Shown one piece after another: positions 16,030-25,824 of a stretch of DNA of 64,000 nt. Source of the DNA: Subtercola vilae (lineage in GTDB: Bacteria; Actinomycetota; Actinomycetes; Actinomycetales; Microbacteriaceae); contig NZ_QYRT01000012.1 of NCBI RefSeq assembly GCF_004923255.1, positions 40,494-104,493 on the forward strand, given 5' to 3'. Below the pieces are notes generated by a model. That model saw nothing but the letters and a program-made list of their open reading frames with translations, ran no database searches and was not told the origin of the DNA. Every line of letters begins with the position of its first letter. Within the stretch, counting starts at the first letter, position 1. A program made the translations under genes and the position numbers.

Positions 16030-16212
16030 ATGAATGTTCGAAGTGCAGGATTCACCCCAGAGATCACGACGATGAACGCCTGGCTCGTCGAATGGGGCGC
16101 GAGTTCCCGCCGCATGCCGGGCATGGACATGAGCGGCATGATGAGCCAGAGCATCATGACCTCGCAGACGGCTGAGATCACCACCATTCACACTCTGCTC
16201 GCGGGGCTCTGA
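16030..16212 (+). pseudogene. Internally deleted DUF305 protein
   Basis: A 60-residue frame with ATAGGGGAG just before its ATG. PEITTMNAWLVEWG ... MPGMDMSGMMS matches the central part of DUF305 proteins, and SQTAEITTIHTLLAGL matches their extreme C-terminus. The segment between, which carries the paired HH motifs for metal binding, is absent, and the first repeat half is missing too. It sits two bases before the permease start, so it may now serve only as a translational leader. Confidence 0.6.
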
Positions 16213-16214
16213 TC

Positions 16215-17396
16215 ATGTTCATCATTCAGGCCGTCGGCGACGCTCTCGCCACCGCCGGGTCGATGGCCTGGCAGATTCTCTGGCCGCTGATACTCGGTTT
16301 CACCCTCTCCGGCGTCATCCAGGCACTGATCAGGCGCGAGCAGATCACTCGGCTGATGCGAACCGACTCGCCGCGCTCGCTGGTCATCGCGAGTGGCCTT
16401 GGTGCGGCATCCTCTTCATGCTCGTATGCCGCCGTGGCACTGGCGCGGGCCCTCTTTCGAAAGGGAGCCAGCTTCTCTGCTGCCATGGCCTTCGAGATCG
16501 CGTCGACCAACCTGGTGGTCGAGCTCGGCCTGATTCTGGCCTTCGTGATGGGCTGGCAGTTCACTCTCGCCGAGTTCGTCGGCGGCCCCATCATGATCAT
16601 CCTGGTAGCCCTCGGCTTCCGACTCTGGATGCGTGGCAAGATCATCGACAAAGCCCGCGAGCAGGCAGAGAAGGGCCTGGCCGGCTCGATGGAGGGCCAC
16701 GCCGGCATGGACATGTCGGTGCAGCAGGGCGGCACGTTCTGGCAGCGCCTCTTTTCCCGCCCCGGCATCACCTCGGTGTCTCAGTACTTCGTCATGGACT
16801 GGGCCGCGGTACTCAAAGACATCGTCATCGGCCTACTGATCGCCGGCGCGTTCGCTGCGTGGGTTCCGAAAGCCTGGCTGCAAGCCGCTTTCTTCGTCAA
16901 CGATCCGACCGTGGCGTTCCTCCTCGGCCCGATCATCGGCCCGCTGCTCGCGATGATCAGCTTCGTCTGCTCGGTCGGCAACGTACCACTGGCCGCGGTG
17001 CTCTGGAACGGCGGCATCAGTTTCGGCGGGGTGATCAGCTTCATCTTCGCCGACCTCATCATCATTCCGATCATCCTGATCTACCGGAAGTACTACGGCA
17101 CAAAGGCAGCCATCCGCATTACTGTCATCTTCTACGGCGCCATGGTGCTCGCTGGGTACGCCGTCGAACTGATCTTCACCCCGCTCGGCCTCATCCCCAC
17201 GAATCGCAACCTCACGATCGTCGACGATGGAACCAGCTGGAACTACACCACGTGGCTCAACATCGTCTTCCTGCTGATCGGAGCTCTGCTGCTGGTCGTG
17301 TTCTACCGAAGCGGCAGCGGGCCCATGCTGAAGATGATGGGCGGCAACCCCGACGGGGGGGCCGACCACGCGGTCCACAATCACGCAGGACACTAG
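16215..17396 (+). CDS. PF03773-type permease (ArsP/YraQ-like)
   Basis: A 393-residue membrane protein with about eight to ten hydrophobic segments and the conserved GAASSSCSYAAVALARALF block of the two-domain predicted-permease family. A Met/His-rich cytoplasmic loop (HAGMDMS, about 158-164) and a His-rich tail (DHAVHNHAGH) could bind metal. Members include organoarsenical exporters, but most are uncharacterised. The operator at 15995-16011 suggests induction by copper or reactive sulfur. Export of a metalloid or sulfur species is inferred only. Confidence 0.82.
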   Translation: MFIIQAVGDALATAGSMAWQILWPLILGFTLSGVIQALIRREQITRLMRTDSPRSLVIASGLGAASSSCSYAAVALARALFRKGASFSAAMAFEIASTNLVVELGLILAFVMGWQFTLAEFVGGPIMIILVALGFRLWMRGKIIDKAREQAEKGLAGSMEGHAGMDMSVQQGGTFWQRLFSRPGITSVSQYFVMDWAAVLKDIVIGLLIAGAFAAWVPKAWLQAAFFVNDPTVAFLLGPIIGPLLAMISFVCSVGNVPLAAVLWNGGISFGGVISFIFADLIIIPIILIYRKYYGTKAAIRITVIFYGAMVLAGYAVELIFTPLGLIPTNRNLTIVDDGTSWNYTTWLNIVFLLIGALLLVVFYRSGSGPMLKMMGGNPDGGADHAVHNHAGH

Positions 17397-17419
17397 CCCT
17401 GAGGGGTCGCCGGAGCCAC

Positions 17420-19123
17420 TCAGGTGATCTTCTGATGGGGGGCGTCGGGGGCATCCTCCATCGGGCCGACACCCACCGGTATTCCCGCTTCAGGATGGTT
17501 CAGGTCGAAAGCTGGCGACTCGCTACGAATGCGCGGAATGGTGGTGAAATTGTGCCGAGGAGGCGGACAGGAGGTAGCCCATTCGAGCGAGCGACCGTAG
17601 CCCCACGGGTCGTTCACGGTGACCTTCGGAGCGTTTCGGGCCGTGATGTACACGTTCAAGAAGAACGGGATCATCGACGAGGCCAGCAGGAAGGCGCCCA
17701 CGGTGGAGATCTGGTTCATCCAGGTGAAACCGTCGTCGGGTGAATACGACGCGTAGCGACGGGGCATGCCCACCACTCCGAGCCAGTGCTGGATGAGGAA
17801 CGTGGTGTGGAACCCGATGAACAGCAGCCAGAAATGCCACTGGCCCAGCTTCTCGTTCAGCATCTTGCCGGTCCATTTGGGCCACCAGAAGTAGAAGCCG
17901 GAGAACATGGCGAACACCACGGTTCCGAAGACCACGTAGTGGAAGTGGGCGACGACGAAGTAGCTGTCGGAGACATGGAAGTCAAGCGGCGGGGAGGCGA
18001 GGATGACGCCCGTGAGCCCGCCGAACGTGAAGGTGATGAGAAAGCCGATCGCCCACACCATGGGTGTCTCGAACGTGACCGAGCCTCGCCACATCGTGCC
18101 CACCCAGTTGAAGATCTTGACCCCGGTGGGAACGGCGATCAGCATCGTCATCAGGGAAAAGAAAGGAAGCAGAACGGAGCCCGTCACGTACATGTGATGT
18201 GCCCACACGGTGATCGAGAGTGCCGCGATCGCTATGGTCGCATAGATCAACGTCTTATACCCGAACAAGGGTTTCCGGCTGAAGACGGGGAGTACTTCGC
18301 TGATGATGCCGAAGAACGGCAGCGCGATGATGTAGACCTCCGGATGCCCGAAGAACCAGAACATGTGCTGCCAGAGCAGGGGTCCGCCGTTGGCTGGGTC
18401 GTAGATGTGCGCACCGAAGACGCGGTCGATACCGAGCGCTGACAGTGCTGCTGCGAGCACGGGGAACGCCATCAGGATGAGGATGGCCGTGACCAGGGTA
18501 GTCCAGCTGAACAACGGCATACGGAACATCGTCATACCGGGTGCCCGCATGGTGATGATGGTGGTGATGAAGTTCACGGCGCCGAGGATGGTGCCGAACC
18601 CGGAGAGCACGAGTCCGAACACCCAGAGGTTGCCGCCGTCTCCCGGGGTGAATGTCTGGCTCGAGAGCGGTGCGTACGCGAACCAGCCGAACGATGCGGC
18701 GCCCTGGGGGGTGAGGAACCCGCCGACGACAATTGCGCTTCCGAACGTGTACAGCCAGAACGCGAGCCCGTTCAGCCGCGGAAATGCGACGTCGGGGGCA
18801 CCGATCTGTAACGGCATCAGCACGTTCGCGAACCCCGCGAAGAGTGGTGTTGCGAACATCAGCAGCATGATCGTGCCATGCATCGTGAACAGCTGGTTGT
18901 ATTGGTCCTTCGTCGCGAGGAGCTGCGCCCCGGGTTCGAAGAGCTGAGCACGGATCACCAGAGCGAGCACGCCACCGAAACAGAAGTAGAGAAACGATTC
19001 GATCAGGTACATGTACCCGATGATCTTGTGATCGGTCGATGTGACCCATCGCACAAACACATTTCCTTTGCGCAGGGCCGAAGCGCTGACAGCGACATCG
19101 GCATGGTCACTGAGCGTGGTCAT
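17420..19123 (-). CDS. ctaD: Cytochrome c oxidase subunit I (solitary copy)
   Basis: A 567-residue haem-copper oxidase subunit with about twelve membrane helices. Haem ligand His is in FTMHGTIML, the CuB His-Tyr crosslink motif in [11 protein letters not shown], the CuB His pair in WAHHMYV, and the distal haem pair in HFHYVVFGT. The start at 19123 is set by GGAGGGG six bases upstream; a longer frame to 19171 is possible. No ctaC, ctaE or ctaF is nearby, so it is probably an extra subunit I from an accessory island, usable with the core oxidase subunits encoded elsewhere. Confidence 0.92.
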   Translation of the reverse strand: MTTLSDHADVAVSASALRKGNVFVRWVTSTDHKIIGYMYLIESFLYFCFGGVLALVIRAQLFEPGAQLLATKDQYNQLFTMHGTIMLLMFATPLFAGFANVLMPLQIGAPDVAFPRLNGLAFWLYTFGSAIVVGGFLTPQGAASFGWFAYAPLSSQTFTPGDGGNLWVFGLVLSGFGTILGAVNFITTIITMRAPGMTMFRMPLFSWTTLVTAILILMAFPVLAAALSALGIDRVFGAHIYDPANGGPLLWQHMFWFFGHPEVYIIALPFFGIISEVLPVFSRKPLFGYKTLIYATIAIAALSITVWAHHMYVTGSVLLPFFSLMTMLIAVPTGVKIFNWVGTMWRGSVTFETPMVWAIGFLITFTFGGLTGVILASPPLDFHVSDSYFVVAHFHYVVFGTVVFAMFSGFYFWWPKWTGKMLNEKLGQWHFWLLFIGFHTTFLIQHWLGVVGMPRRYASYSPDDGFTWMNQISTVGAFLLASSMIPFFLNVYITARNAPKVTVNDPWGYGRSLEWATSCPPPRHNFTTIPRIRSESPAFDLNHPEAGIPVGVGPMEDAPDAPHQKIT

Positions 19124-19253
19124 GACATTCCCCTCCGGCGGCCGGTCACACCCGTCTTCATGTTTATACACTCGTACGTTCTAGTTTGACAGGGGCATCA
19201 TTTCTGAAGGCGCCCGTGTATGTTTTCTCGAACATCTGCTGATCGGAGCGCGC

Positions 19254-20021
19254 GTGCTACTCGAGGGAAAAACCATTGTCGTCACGGGAGGCAACAGCGG
19301 CATCGGAGAAGCGATCGTGATCGCCGCGGCCGCCGAGGGGGCGAACATCGTGATCGACTACCTCACCCACCCAGAGGAAACATCCGACATCATCGACCGC
19401 ATCGAGAAGGCCGGTGGCCACGCCGTCGGTGTGCAAGCGGACGTCAGTCGGGCCTCCGACCTCCACAAGATGATCACGACGGCTGTCGACACCTACGGCA
19501 GGCTCGATGTGATCATCAACAACGCCGGCATTGAGACACGCACCTCCATCCTCGACACGACCGAAGCGGACTTCGAGAAGGTCATCGATGTGAACCTCAA
19601 AAGTGCATTCTTCGGCACACAGTTCGCCGCGAAACGGTTCATCGAACAGGGCGGCGGCGGGCTCGTCATCAACATCTCATCGGTGCACGAAGACTGGCCG
19701 ATGCCGGGAAACATCGCCTACTGCGTCTCCAAAGGCGGCACCCGGATGCTCACACGAACCGCGGGCGTCGAGCTCGGCAAGCACGGCATCCGGGTCGTCA
19801 ACCTGGCACCGGGCGCCGTCGACACGCCCATCAACGCCAGCACCGAAGCGAATCCTGCACAGCTGAAAGCACTCGATGCGGCTATCCCTCTCGGCCGGAT
19901 GGCTAAACCCAGCGAGATCGCGGATGTCGCCGTTTTCCTGGCCTCGGGCCAGTCCTCGTATTTCACTGCCACAACCCTGTTCCTCGACGGTGGGATCATG
20001 CAGGGAAGCGTCGGACTGTGA
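19254..20021 (+). CDS. SDR-family oxidoreductase (glucose-1-dehydrogenase-like)
   Basis: A 255-residue classical SDR: TGGNSGIG at about 11-18, NNAG near 89, Ser in INISSVHED and YCVSKGG with the catalytic Tyr/Lys near 158-162. The C-terminal FLDGG is typical of glucose 1-dehydrogenase-like members. GTG start with GGAG five to six bases upstream. It is translationally coupled (GTGA) to the GMC oxidoreductase, so the two probably act on the same polyol or sugar. It diverges from ctaD across 130 bp. Confidence 0.88.
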   Translation: MLLEGKTIVVTGGNSGIGEAIVIAAAAEGANIVIDYLTHPEETSDIIDRIEKAGGHAVGVQADVSRASDLHKMITTAVDTYGRLDVIINNAGIETRTSILDTTEADFEKVIDVNLKSAFFGTQFAAKRFIEQGGGGLVINISSVHEDWPMPGNIAYCVSKGGTRMLTRTAGVELGKHGIRVVNLAPGAVDTPINASTEANPAQLKALDAAIPLGRMAKPSEIADVAVFLASGQSSYFTATTLFLDGGIMQGSVGL

Positions 20022-21610
20022 GCGAACCACACACCTCACCGAGTGATCACTACGACGTGATTGTCATCGGCAGCGGCCCAGGCGGTGGCACCACCGCCGC
20101 AGAGGTGGCCAAGACCGGAAAGCGGGTTCTGCTGATCGAACGAGGCGACTACCTCCGACGTGAACGGGAGAACTGGGACTCGAAATCGGTGTTCGCCGAG
20201 AACCGATACGTTGCCGAAGAGACGTTCTACGATCTCAACGACAAACCATTCCGGCCCGAGCTGCACTTCTACGTCGGAGGCAATTCGAAAGTGTACGGCG
20301 CAGCTCTGTTCCGCCTGCACCCCACCGACTTCACCGGTGTTCAGCACCCCGGCGGTGTATCGCCGGAATGGCCGATCAGCTACGACGACCTCGAACCGTA
20401 CTACGTAAAGGCAGAGCACCTGTACTGGGTTCATGGCAAACACGGCGAAGACCCTTTCGCTGGAGCATCCAGTCAGGACTACGCCTTTCCCCCGGTCAAA
20501 CACGCACCGCGGATCCAAGAACTCTCCGACGGCCTGACGAAGCTCGGGCTGCACCCGTTTCATCTGCCGGTCGGTGTGAATCTCGTGCAGAATGACGACG
20601 GCACCGCTGCCCACGGATCAGCGTGCATCCGCTGCGACCGGGTCGATGGTTTTCCCTGCCTTGTCGAAGCGAAAGCGGATTCCGAGTCGGTCGTCGTACG
20701 CCCCGCGCTTCGCGCGAACCCCAACCTGCGCCTGCTGACCAACACCACGGTCACGAAGCTGCTCACCGACACAACCGGCCGCACGGTCACCGGGGTGGCG
20801 ACTGTGAACACTGCAGGAGAGCACACCACATTCAGCGCCGACATCATCGTTCTCTCGGCCGGGTCGATTCTCTCCTCGGCGCTGCTGCTCGCCTCAGCAA
20901 CGGATACCCACCCGGGCGGCCTCGGCAACAGCTCCGATACCGTCGGGCGCCACTACATGCGGCACAACAACCTCGCGCTCATTGCGTTCTCCAAAGACCG
21001 CAACGACACCGTCTTCCAAAAAACACTGACCCTGAACGACTACTACGGGCCGAGCAGCGCGTGGGAATACCCGATGGGCAACATTCAGATGCTCGGCAAA
21101 TCCGACGACTGGCAGGTCAAAGGCCAGGCGCCGAAGGGGCTCGGCTGGGCACCACCAGCAGCGTACGGAATCGTCGGCAAGCATTCGATGGACTTCTGGC
21201 TCGCCAGCGAAGACCTGCCTCTCCCCACCAGCCGCGTCACTCTCCGAACCGACGGCCACATCAACCTCACCGTGCAACCCGACAACAATTCTGAGGGGCT
21301 CAAACGGCTCCGCCACACCTTCGACAGCATGCTCACCGATCTCGGCATGCACTCACAATCGTTCGAAAGAAACCTCTACCTCAGTAAAGCGATGGATGTC
21401 TCAGCCACCGCACACCAAGCCGGAACCGCACGATTTGGAACCGACTCAAGCACCTCCGCCCTCGACACGAACTGCAAAATGCACGACCTCGACAATCTCT
21501 ACGTGATCGACGGCTCATTCATGCCCTCCATCGGCGCTGTGAATCCCACACTCACCATCATCGCCAACGCACTCCGAGTCAGCGAACACATCACGGGCAG
21601 GCTGAACTGA
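20018..21610 (+). CDS. GMC-family FAD-dependent oxidoreductase
   Basis: A 530-residue glucose-methanol-choline flavoprotein. The FAD motif IGSGPGGGTTAAEVA lies near residue 17, HFYVGGNSKVYGAAL provides the flavin-contact region, and C-terminal TAHQAGTARFGTD and GAVNPTLTIIANAL carry the active-site His and Asn. It oxidises an alcohol or sugar hydroxyl. No twin-arginine signal is visible, so it is cytoplasmic. It is coupled to the SDR gene. No cytochrome partner is adjacent, so the electron acceptor (oxygen or a quinone) is unknown. Confidence 0.9.
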   Translation: MSEPHTSPSDHYDVIVIGSGPGGGTTAAEVAKTGKRVLLIERGDYLRRERENWDSKSVFAENRYVAEETFYDLNDKPFRPELHFYVGGNSKVYGAALFRLHPTDFTGVQHPGGVSPEWPISYDDLEPYYVKAEHLYWVHGKHGEDPFAGASSQDYAFPPVKHAPRIQELSDGLTKLGLHPFHLPVGVNLVQNDDGTAAHGSACIRCDRVDGFPCLVEAKADSESVVVRPALRANPNLRLLTNTTVTKLLTDTTGRTVTGVATVNTAGEHTTFSADIIVLSAGSILSSALLLASATDTHPGGLGNSSDTVGRHYMRHNNLALIAFSKDRNDTVFQKTLTLNDYYGPSSAWEYPMGNIQMLGKSDDWQVKGQAPKGLGWAPPAAYGIVGKHSMDFWLASEDLPLPTSRVTLRTDGHINLTVQPDNNSEGLKRLRHTFDSMLTDLGMHSQSFERNLYLSKAMDVSATAHQAGTARFGTDSSTSALDTNCKMHDLDNLYVIDGSFMPSIGAVNPTLTIIANALRVSEHITGRLN

Positions 21611-21916
21611 CGACGCCCACGCAACAGCGCTGCCACTGCAGGAAGTGCCGCTTGGCAGACCCGAGCCGGAGTACCAACTGCGTCGACTCAGCGAAGTGAG
21701 CGGAGCAGCGCGTTGACCGCGCGCACGTGATTCGCGCTGCGCCGGTGCCCGTTCGCGGGAGACGGGTGCGGCGCCGCCAGCACCGGCACGATTATCGGAT
21801 GATCGTGCAGGGTGTATGCCGGCTGCATCGAACAACGGCCAGGAAACCACGTTCCACCGGAAGCAGTCGCTCCGCGACATACCGGCCTCGATGTCATCCC
21901 TGCGCCCCCTGTGGTC
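21611..21916. other. Intergenic region, 306 bp, possible minus-strand remnant
   Basis: No complete gene. On the minus strand, 21850-21688 reads TLHDHPIIVPVLAAPHPSPANGHRRS and on to a stop; the HPSPA segment is loosely reminiscent of the C-terminal motif of uracil-DNA-glycosylase-like proteins. There is no N-terminal domain, so at best this is a fragment. Confidence 0.25.
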
Positions 21917-22840
21917 TCAGCGCGCATGCGTCAGAGCGATGGAGAGCAGCCGTTCAGCGTTCTCCGGCAGGCCGGTCGAATTGCGCACCCACACCGCCGT
22001 GAGCGGACGCTTCAACGTCAGCCCCGCAACACGAACCCGCGCGAGGCGACCGAGCGTAAAGTCGTCGCGGATGGCGAGCGAGCTCAGGACGGCGGGCGCC
22101 CTACCCGATGCGACGGTCGAACGGATCGCGGTCGTCGTCGGCAATATCGAAGCTGGAGCAGCCAGGACAATCTTCGGTTCGAGTGTGTCGAGCGCGAGTT
22201 CGAGCGTGCGCCTCGTACCGGAACCCTCCTCACGAACCACCAGGGCGGTCGAGGCGAGCTCGGCGGCGCTGAGCGCACGCCGCCGCCGCGCCCACGGATG
22301 GTTCACACCGACCACGACAACGAGTTCATCGAATGCGATGACACGCGACTCGAGGTCGGATGGCACATCGGGTGTCTCGATGAACCCAATGTCGCGGGCA
22401 CCCGCGCGCAACTGCTCGATGACCGCGCGACTGTTCGCCACGACCAGGTCGACGGCAGCAGGATTTCCGCTCCCCGTCTGGAATGCGATCAACCACTCCG
22501 GCATCAGATGCTCGGCGATCGTGAGGCTCGCGCCGACCCGAAGCTGCGAATGACTTTTGTCTCGGAGTGCGGCGACCGCGACCTCGAACCGTTCGGCGGC
22601 ATCCAGCACGTCCTTCGCCCAGCCTGCCACTAGCAGGCCCGCCTCGGTCAGCTGCGATCCGCGGGCAGACCTCGTCACGAGCGGAGATCCGGTGCGAACT
22701 TCAAGAGCGCGGATACGCGATGAAACTGCCTGCTGGGTCACGCCGAGCGCGGTGCTGGCCGACGTCAGGCTGCCAAGCTCGGCCACCACTGCGAGCGTCT
22801 GCAGGCTCTTCAGGTCAGGCGGGTCGCTGCGGATCATCAC
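21917..22840 (-). CDS. LysR-family transcriptional regulator
   Basis: A 307-residue LTTR. The N-terminal winged HTH (SLTSASTALGVTQQAVSSRIRALE, about 23-46) is followed by a periplasmic-binding-like effector domain. It diverges from the TDT transporter gene with an 83-bp gap, the usual LTTR arrangement, so it very likely controls that transporter. The effector is not evident. Confidence 0.92.
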   Translation of the reverse strand: MMIRSDPPDLKSLQTLAVVAELGSLTSASTALGVTQQAVSSRIRALEVRTGSPLVTRSARGSQLTEAGLLVAGWAKDVLDAAERFEVAVAALRDKSHSQLRVGASLTIAEHLMPEWLIAFQTGSGNPAAVDLVVANSRAVIEQLRAGARDIGFIETPDVPSDLESRVIAFDELVVVVGVNHPWARRRRALSAAELASTALVVREEGSGTRRTLELALDTLEPKIVLAAPASILPTTTAIRSTVASGRAPAVLSSLAIRDDFTLGRLARVRVAGLTLKRPLTAVWVRNSTGLPENAERLLSIALTHAR

Positions 22841-22923
22841 TAACCCTCCCCCACAAACTCAGCTTGTGACCTCACAACCCTAACGCTCTTCTGCGATCAC
22901 CCCGTGGAACGCAGGATTGAAGT

Positions 22924-24072
22924 ATGTCAATAGCCCAGGCCCTCCGACCCGCCGCCCCGTCACGGATGTTCCTGCGTGAGCTCGAACGCCCGATGCACAT
23001 GTTCCGGAACATCACCCCGAACTGGTATGCGTCGGTCATGGGAACGGGAATCGTGGCCAACGCAGCAGCCACGCTCCCTCTGCAGTTCGCTGGGCTTCGC
23101 ATCGCGGCGACAGTGGTGTGGGTGATTGCCAGTGCACTGCTCCTTGCGCTCACTGCAGCCACGGTCATCCACTGGGTCACGAATCGGCAGACAGCCCGAA
23201 CCCATCACCTGAACCCCGTCATGGCGCACTTCTACGGCGCACCCGCGATGGCCCTGCTCACGGTCGGGGCCGGCACGATCCTGCTCGGCCGGGACGTCCT
23301 CGGCGAACAGACCGCCGTCGCCGTCGACGCCGTCCTGTGGACCCTCGGCACGATCATGGGCCTGGCAACTGCTGTCGCGGTGCCCTACCTGACCTTCACG
23401 AAGTTCACGGTCGCCGCCGACAGCGCATTCGGCGGCTGGCTGATGCCCATCGTGCCACCCATGGTCTCCGCCTCGACAGGCGCCCTGCTCATTCCGTACC
23501 TACCCGACGGCCAAGCGCGCCTCACGATGCTGCTGGCCTGCTACGCCATGTTCGGCCTCAGCCTCGTCGCCTCCCTCATCGTCATCACCCTCATCTGGTC
23601 CAGGCTCACCACACACAAGATCGGTGTCGCAGCGATGGTGCCCACGCTCTGGATCGTGCTCGGCCCCCTCGGCCAATCCGTCACCGCCGTGAACCTCCTC
23701 GGCGGCAACGCCCACCTCGCCACCACCGCACCCCTTGCCGAAGCCCTGCAGGCCTTCGGCGTGATCTACGGGGTACCCGTGCTCGGATTCGCGGCCCTCT
23801 GGGCAGCACTCGCCCTCGCCATCACCCTGCGAACCGCGCGCGAACACCTCCCGTTCTCCTTGACCTGGTGGTCATTCACCTTCCCTGTCGGCACTTGCGT
23901 CACCGGACTCACCGGAGTCGCCCTACACACCGGATCCGTCGCGTTCCAGGCCGCCGCCGTACTCGCCTTCGCCGCCCTCCTCGGCGCGTGGGCAGTCGTC
24001 GCCATCCGCACCTTCCGCGGCAGCGCCCTCACCGGCACCCTCTTCGTACCCCCGGCAGCAAAGATCGGCTGA
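22924..24072 (+). CDS. TDT/SLAC1-family transporter (TehA-like)
   Basis: A 382-residue integral membrane protein with about ten helices. The opening NITPNWYASVMGTGIVANAA is characteristic of the tellurite-resistance/dicarboxylate transporter family (TehA, Mae1, SLAC1, sulfite exporter SSU1). Substrates in this family are small anions such as C4-dicarboxylates, sulfite, chloride or nitrate. With a divergent LysR regulator, sulfite or dicarboxylate export is plausible, but the sequence does not decide. Confidence 0.88.
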   Translation: MSIAQALRPAAPSRMFLRELERPMHMFRNITPNWYASVMGTGIVANAAATLPLQFAGLRIAATVVWVIASALLLALTAATVIHWVTNRQTARTHHLNPVMAHFYGAPAMALLTVGAGTILLGRDVLGEQTAVAVDAVLWTLGTIMGLATAVAVPYLTFTKFTVAADSAFGGWLMPIVPPMVSASTGALLIPYLPDGQARLTMLLACYAMFGLSLVASLIVITLIWSRLTTHKIGVAAMVPTLWIVLGPLGQSVTAVNLLGGNAHLATTAPLAEALQAFGVIYGVPVLGFAALWAALALAITLRTAREHLPFSLTWWSFTFPVGTCVTGLTGVALHTGSVAFQAAAVLAFAALLGAWAVVAIRTFRGSALTGTLFVPPAAKIG

Positions 24073-24298
24073 ACCACCACGCACCACCTCCTCGGCCTCT
24101 GGCTCAGCAACATCGAGGATCCCCACCTGGGAGTGCGTCGGCGCTGGCGGCTGCGGCCGAACCGGTGTGCGAGCATCCCCCGGCCACCCGGATAGATTGG
24201 AGACAGTCGATGCCAGCACATCGAGAAGCTACGACAGTTTCTCGTGTGATCGGAGGTGTCGGAAGACTGGCTCATTGCCAGAGGAGAAGGGAGCTGTC

Positions 24299-25087
24299 GT
24301 GAGATTGGCAGTTTTTCAGGGCCAGGCGATTGCGCTTGATTTCCCCCACAACCTCGCCCTGCTTGAAGCTGCGGCGATCGAAGCGGCCGAGGGCCGGGCC
24401 GACATTCTGATCACTCCAGAGCTCTTTGCGGTGGGGTACGCGCCCGACGCGATTGCACGAGAAGTGACGGCCGACGATGTCGACGTCATTGAGCGTTCAC
24501 TCTGCGACATGGCACGGCGGCATCGCATTGCCCTCGTTTTCAGCACGCCAGGGCGCGGCGATGCCACACTCCGCGGCATCACCTCCACCTTTGTCGACAG
24601 CGAAGGGGTCAGGCTCGGCACCTACACGAAGTCACACCTCTTCGGCGAGCATGAAGCGGCCGCCTTCCAGCCGGGACTGTTGCCGCCAACGGTTGTCTCG
24701 TTCGCGGGCGTCAGGGTGGGGCTGGCCATCTGCTTCGACGTGGAGTTTCCGGAGGTTGCACGTGCGGCTGCGGTTCGCGGGGCAGACATTCTGCTCGTGC
24801 CAACCGCCGTGGGTGAGGGTTTCGAAAGCGTGAGCCTGGTTCTGGTACCGGCCAGGGCGTTGGAGAACTCAATGGTGATCGCTTATGCAAACCACGCGGG
24901 AGTCGAGAACGGGTTCGCGTTCTCCGGCACGAGCGTCATCGTCGATTCAGACGGCACCATCGTCGCGCAAGCCGGAAAAGCTCCTTCTGTGATGTTCGCC
25001 GACGTTGAGGCGCGACGACCCGAGGTCGACTATCTCACCGAACTGAAGCCTGAGTTGTACGCTTCGTGGTCGGCCCTGCCCCGATAG
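24299..25087 (+). CDS. Carbon-nitrogen hydrolase (nitrilase superfamily amidase)
   Basis: A 262-residue nitrilase-fold enzyme with a complete catalytic triad: Glu41 (TPELF), Lys111 (YTKSHLF) and Cys144 (AICFDVEFPE). Length and motifs fit aliphatic amidase/N-carbamoylputrescine-amidase-like branches rather than true nitrilases. GTG 24299 is chosen for GAAGGGAG just upstream; the frame extends further upstream without a site. It is convergent with the XRE-cupin gene and beside an agmatinase-family gene, suggesting release of ammonia from an amide or ureido intermediate. Confidence 0.88.
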   Translation: MRLAVFQGQAIALDFPHNLALLEAAAIEAAEGRADILITPELFAVGYAPDAIAREVTADDVDVIERSLCDMARRHRIALVFSTPGRGDATLRGITSTFVDSEGVRLGTYTKSHLFGEHEAAAFQPGLLPPTVVSFAGVRVGLAICFDVEFPEVARAAAVRGADILLVPTAVGEGFESVSLVLVPARALENSMVIAYANHAGVENGFAFSGTSVIVDSDGTIVAQAGKAPSVMFADVEARRPEVDYLTELKPELYASWSALPR

Positions 25088-25097
25088 AATCGGTCGC

Positions 25098-25682
25098 TCA
25101 GGAAGAACCGCTCCAGGCCGCGGGAACGATAGTCCAAACGACTTCGCTCTCCCGTTCTGTGGGGTTGCTCCACGAATGCGGTTCACGGCCTGGCACGGTC
25201 ATCGTGTCTCCCTCGCCCAGCGAAACGGAAGAGCCGGCGAAACGCAGCTCGATGCAATTGCGGATCACATGAACCACCTCAACGTCACAGTTGATCGTGT
25301 ACAGCTCCGCACCTCCCGTAGCGCCCGGGGAGAGCGTCGAGCGCAGCATCTGCACGCGCGACTCATTGCGAGGAGTGAGGAGTCGCTCGATCGCGTTGTC
25401 ACCGCCCATATTGATCAGAGGCGCGTCTGCAAGACTGATGACCTCGTTTGAGGACGGCTCGAAAAGAGACCCGATCGGCAACGAAAGAACCTGGCAGATC
25501 GTCACCAGCGTGGCCACGCTCGGAGACGTCTCATTGCGTTCGATACGGCTGATGAACCCCGATGTCAGCTGTGTGGCGCCGGCGAGATTCGCAATGGTGA
25601 GGCCCTGCGCCAAGCGGCTGGCCCTCAACTTCGCCCCAATCAACGTCGGCAAAGGCGCGGGCGCGGGATGAACGGCTCTCAC
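25098..25682 (-). CDS. XRE-family regulator with C-terminal cupin domain
   Basis: A 194-residue protein. An N-terminal Cro/CI-type HTH (LRASRLAQGLTIANLAGATQ then TSGFISRIERNETSPS, about 17-55) is joined to a C-terminal cupin barrel (about 115-190). Such regulators (PuuR-like) often sense amines, amino acids or polyamines. GTG start with GAGGAG seven bases upstream. It diverges from the ureohydrolase operon over a 142-bp AT-rich region and is the likely local regulator. Confidence 0.9.
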   Translation of the reverse strand: MRAVHPAPAPLPTLIGAKLRASRLAQGLTIANLAGATQLTSGFISRIERNETSPSVATLVTICQVLSLPIGSLFEPSSNEVISLADAPLINMGGDNAIERLLTPRNESRVQMLRSTLSPGATGGAELYTINCDVEVVHVIRNCIELRFAGSSVSLGEGDTMTVPGREPHSWSNPTERESEVVWTIVPAAWSGSS

Positions 25683-25824
25683 GCAACACTCCTCAGTGAA
25701 CAGTTGACAACTACGGTCAGACAGCCCATCATATTGTAAACCGCAAGTTGCCTTATAAGCACTTTACGGTGCGTATAGGTATATTTCATACAGTCCATCA
25801 CACCTCGACGAGGAAGTCTGAACC

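Noticed and set aside
15867..16175. Plus-strand frame across the riboswitch and operator region
   Set aside because: Low-complexity Arg/His composition; the region is better explained by the aptamer on the minus strand and the CsoR-like operator.
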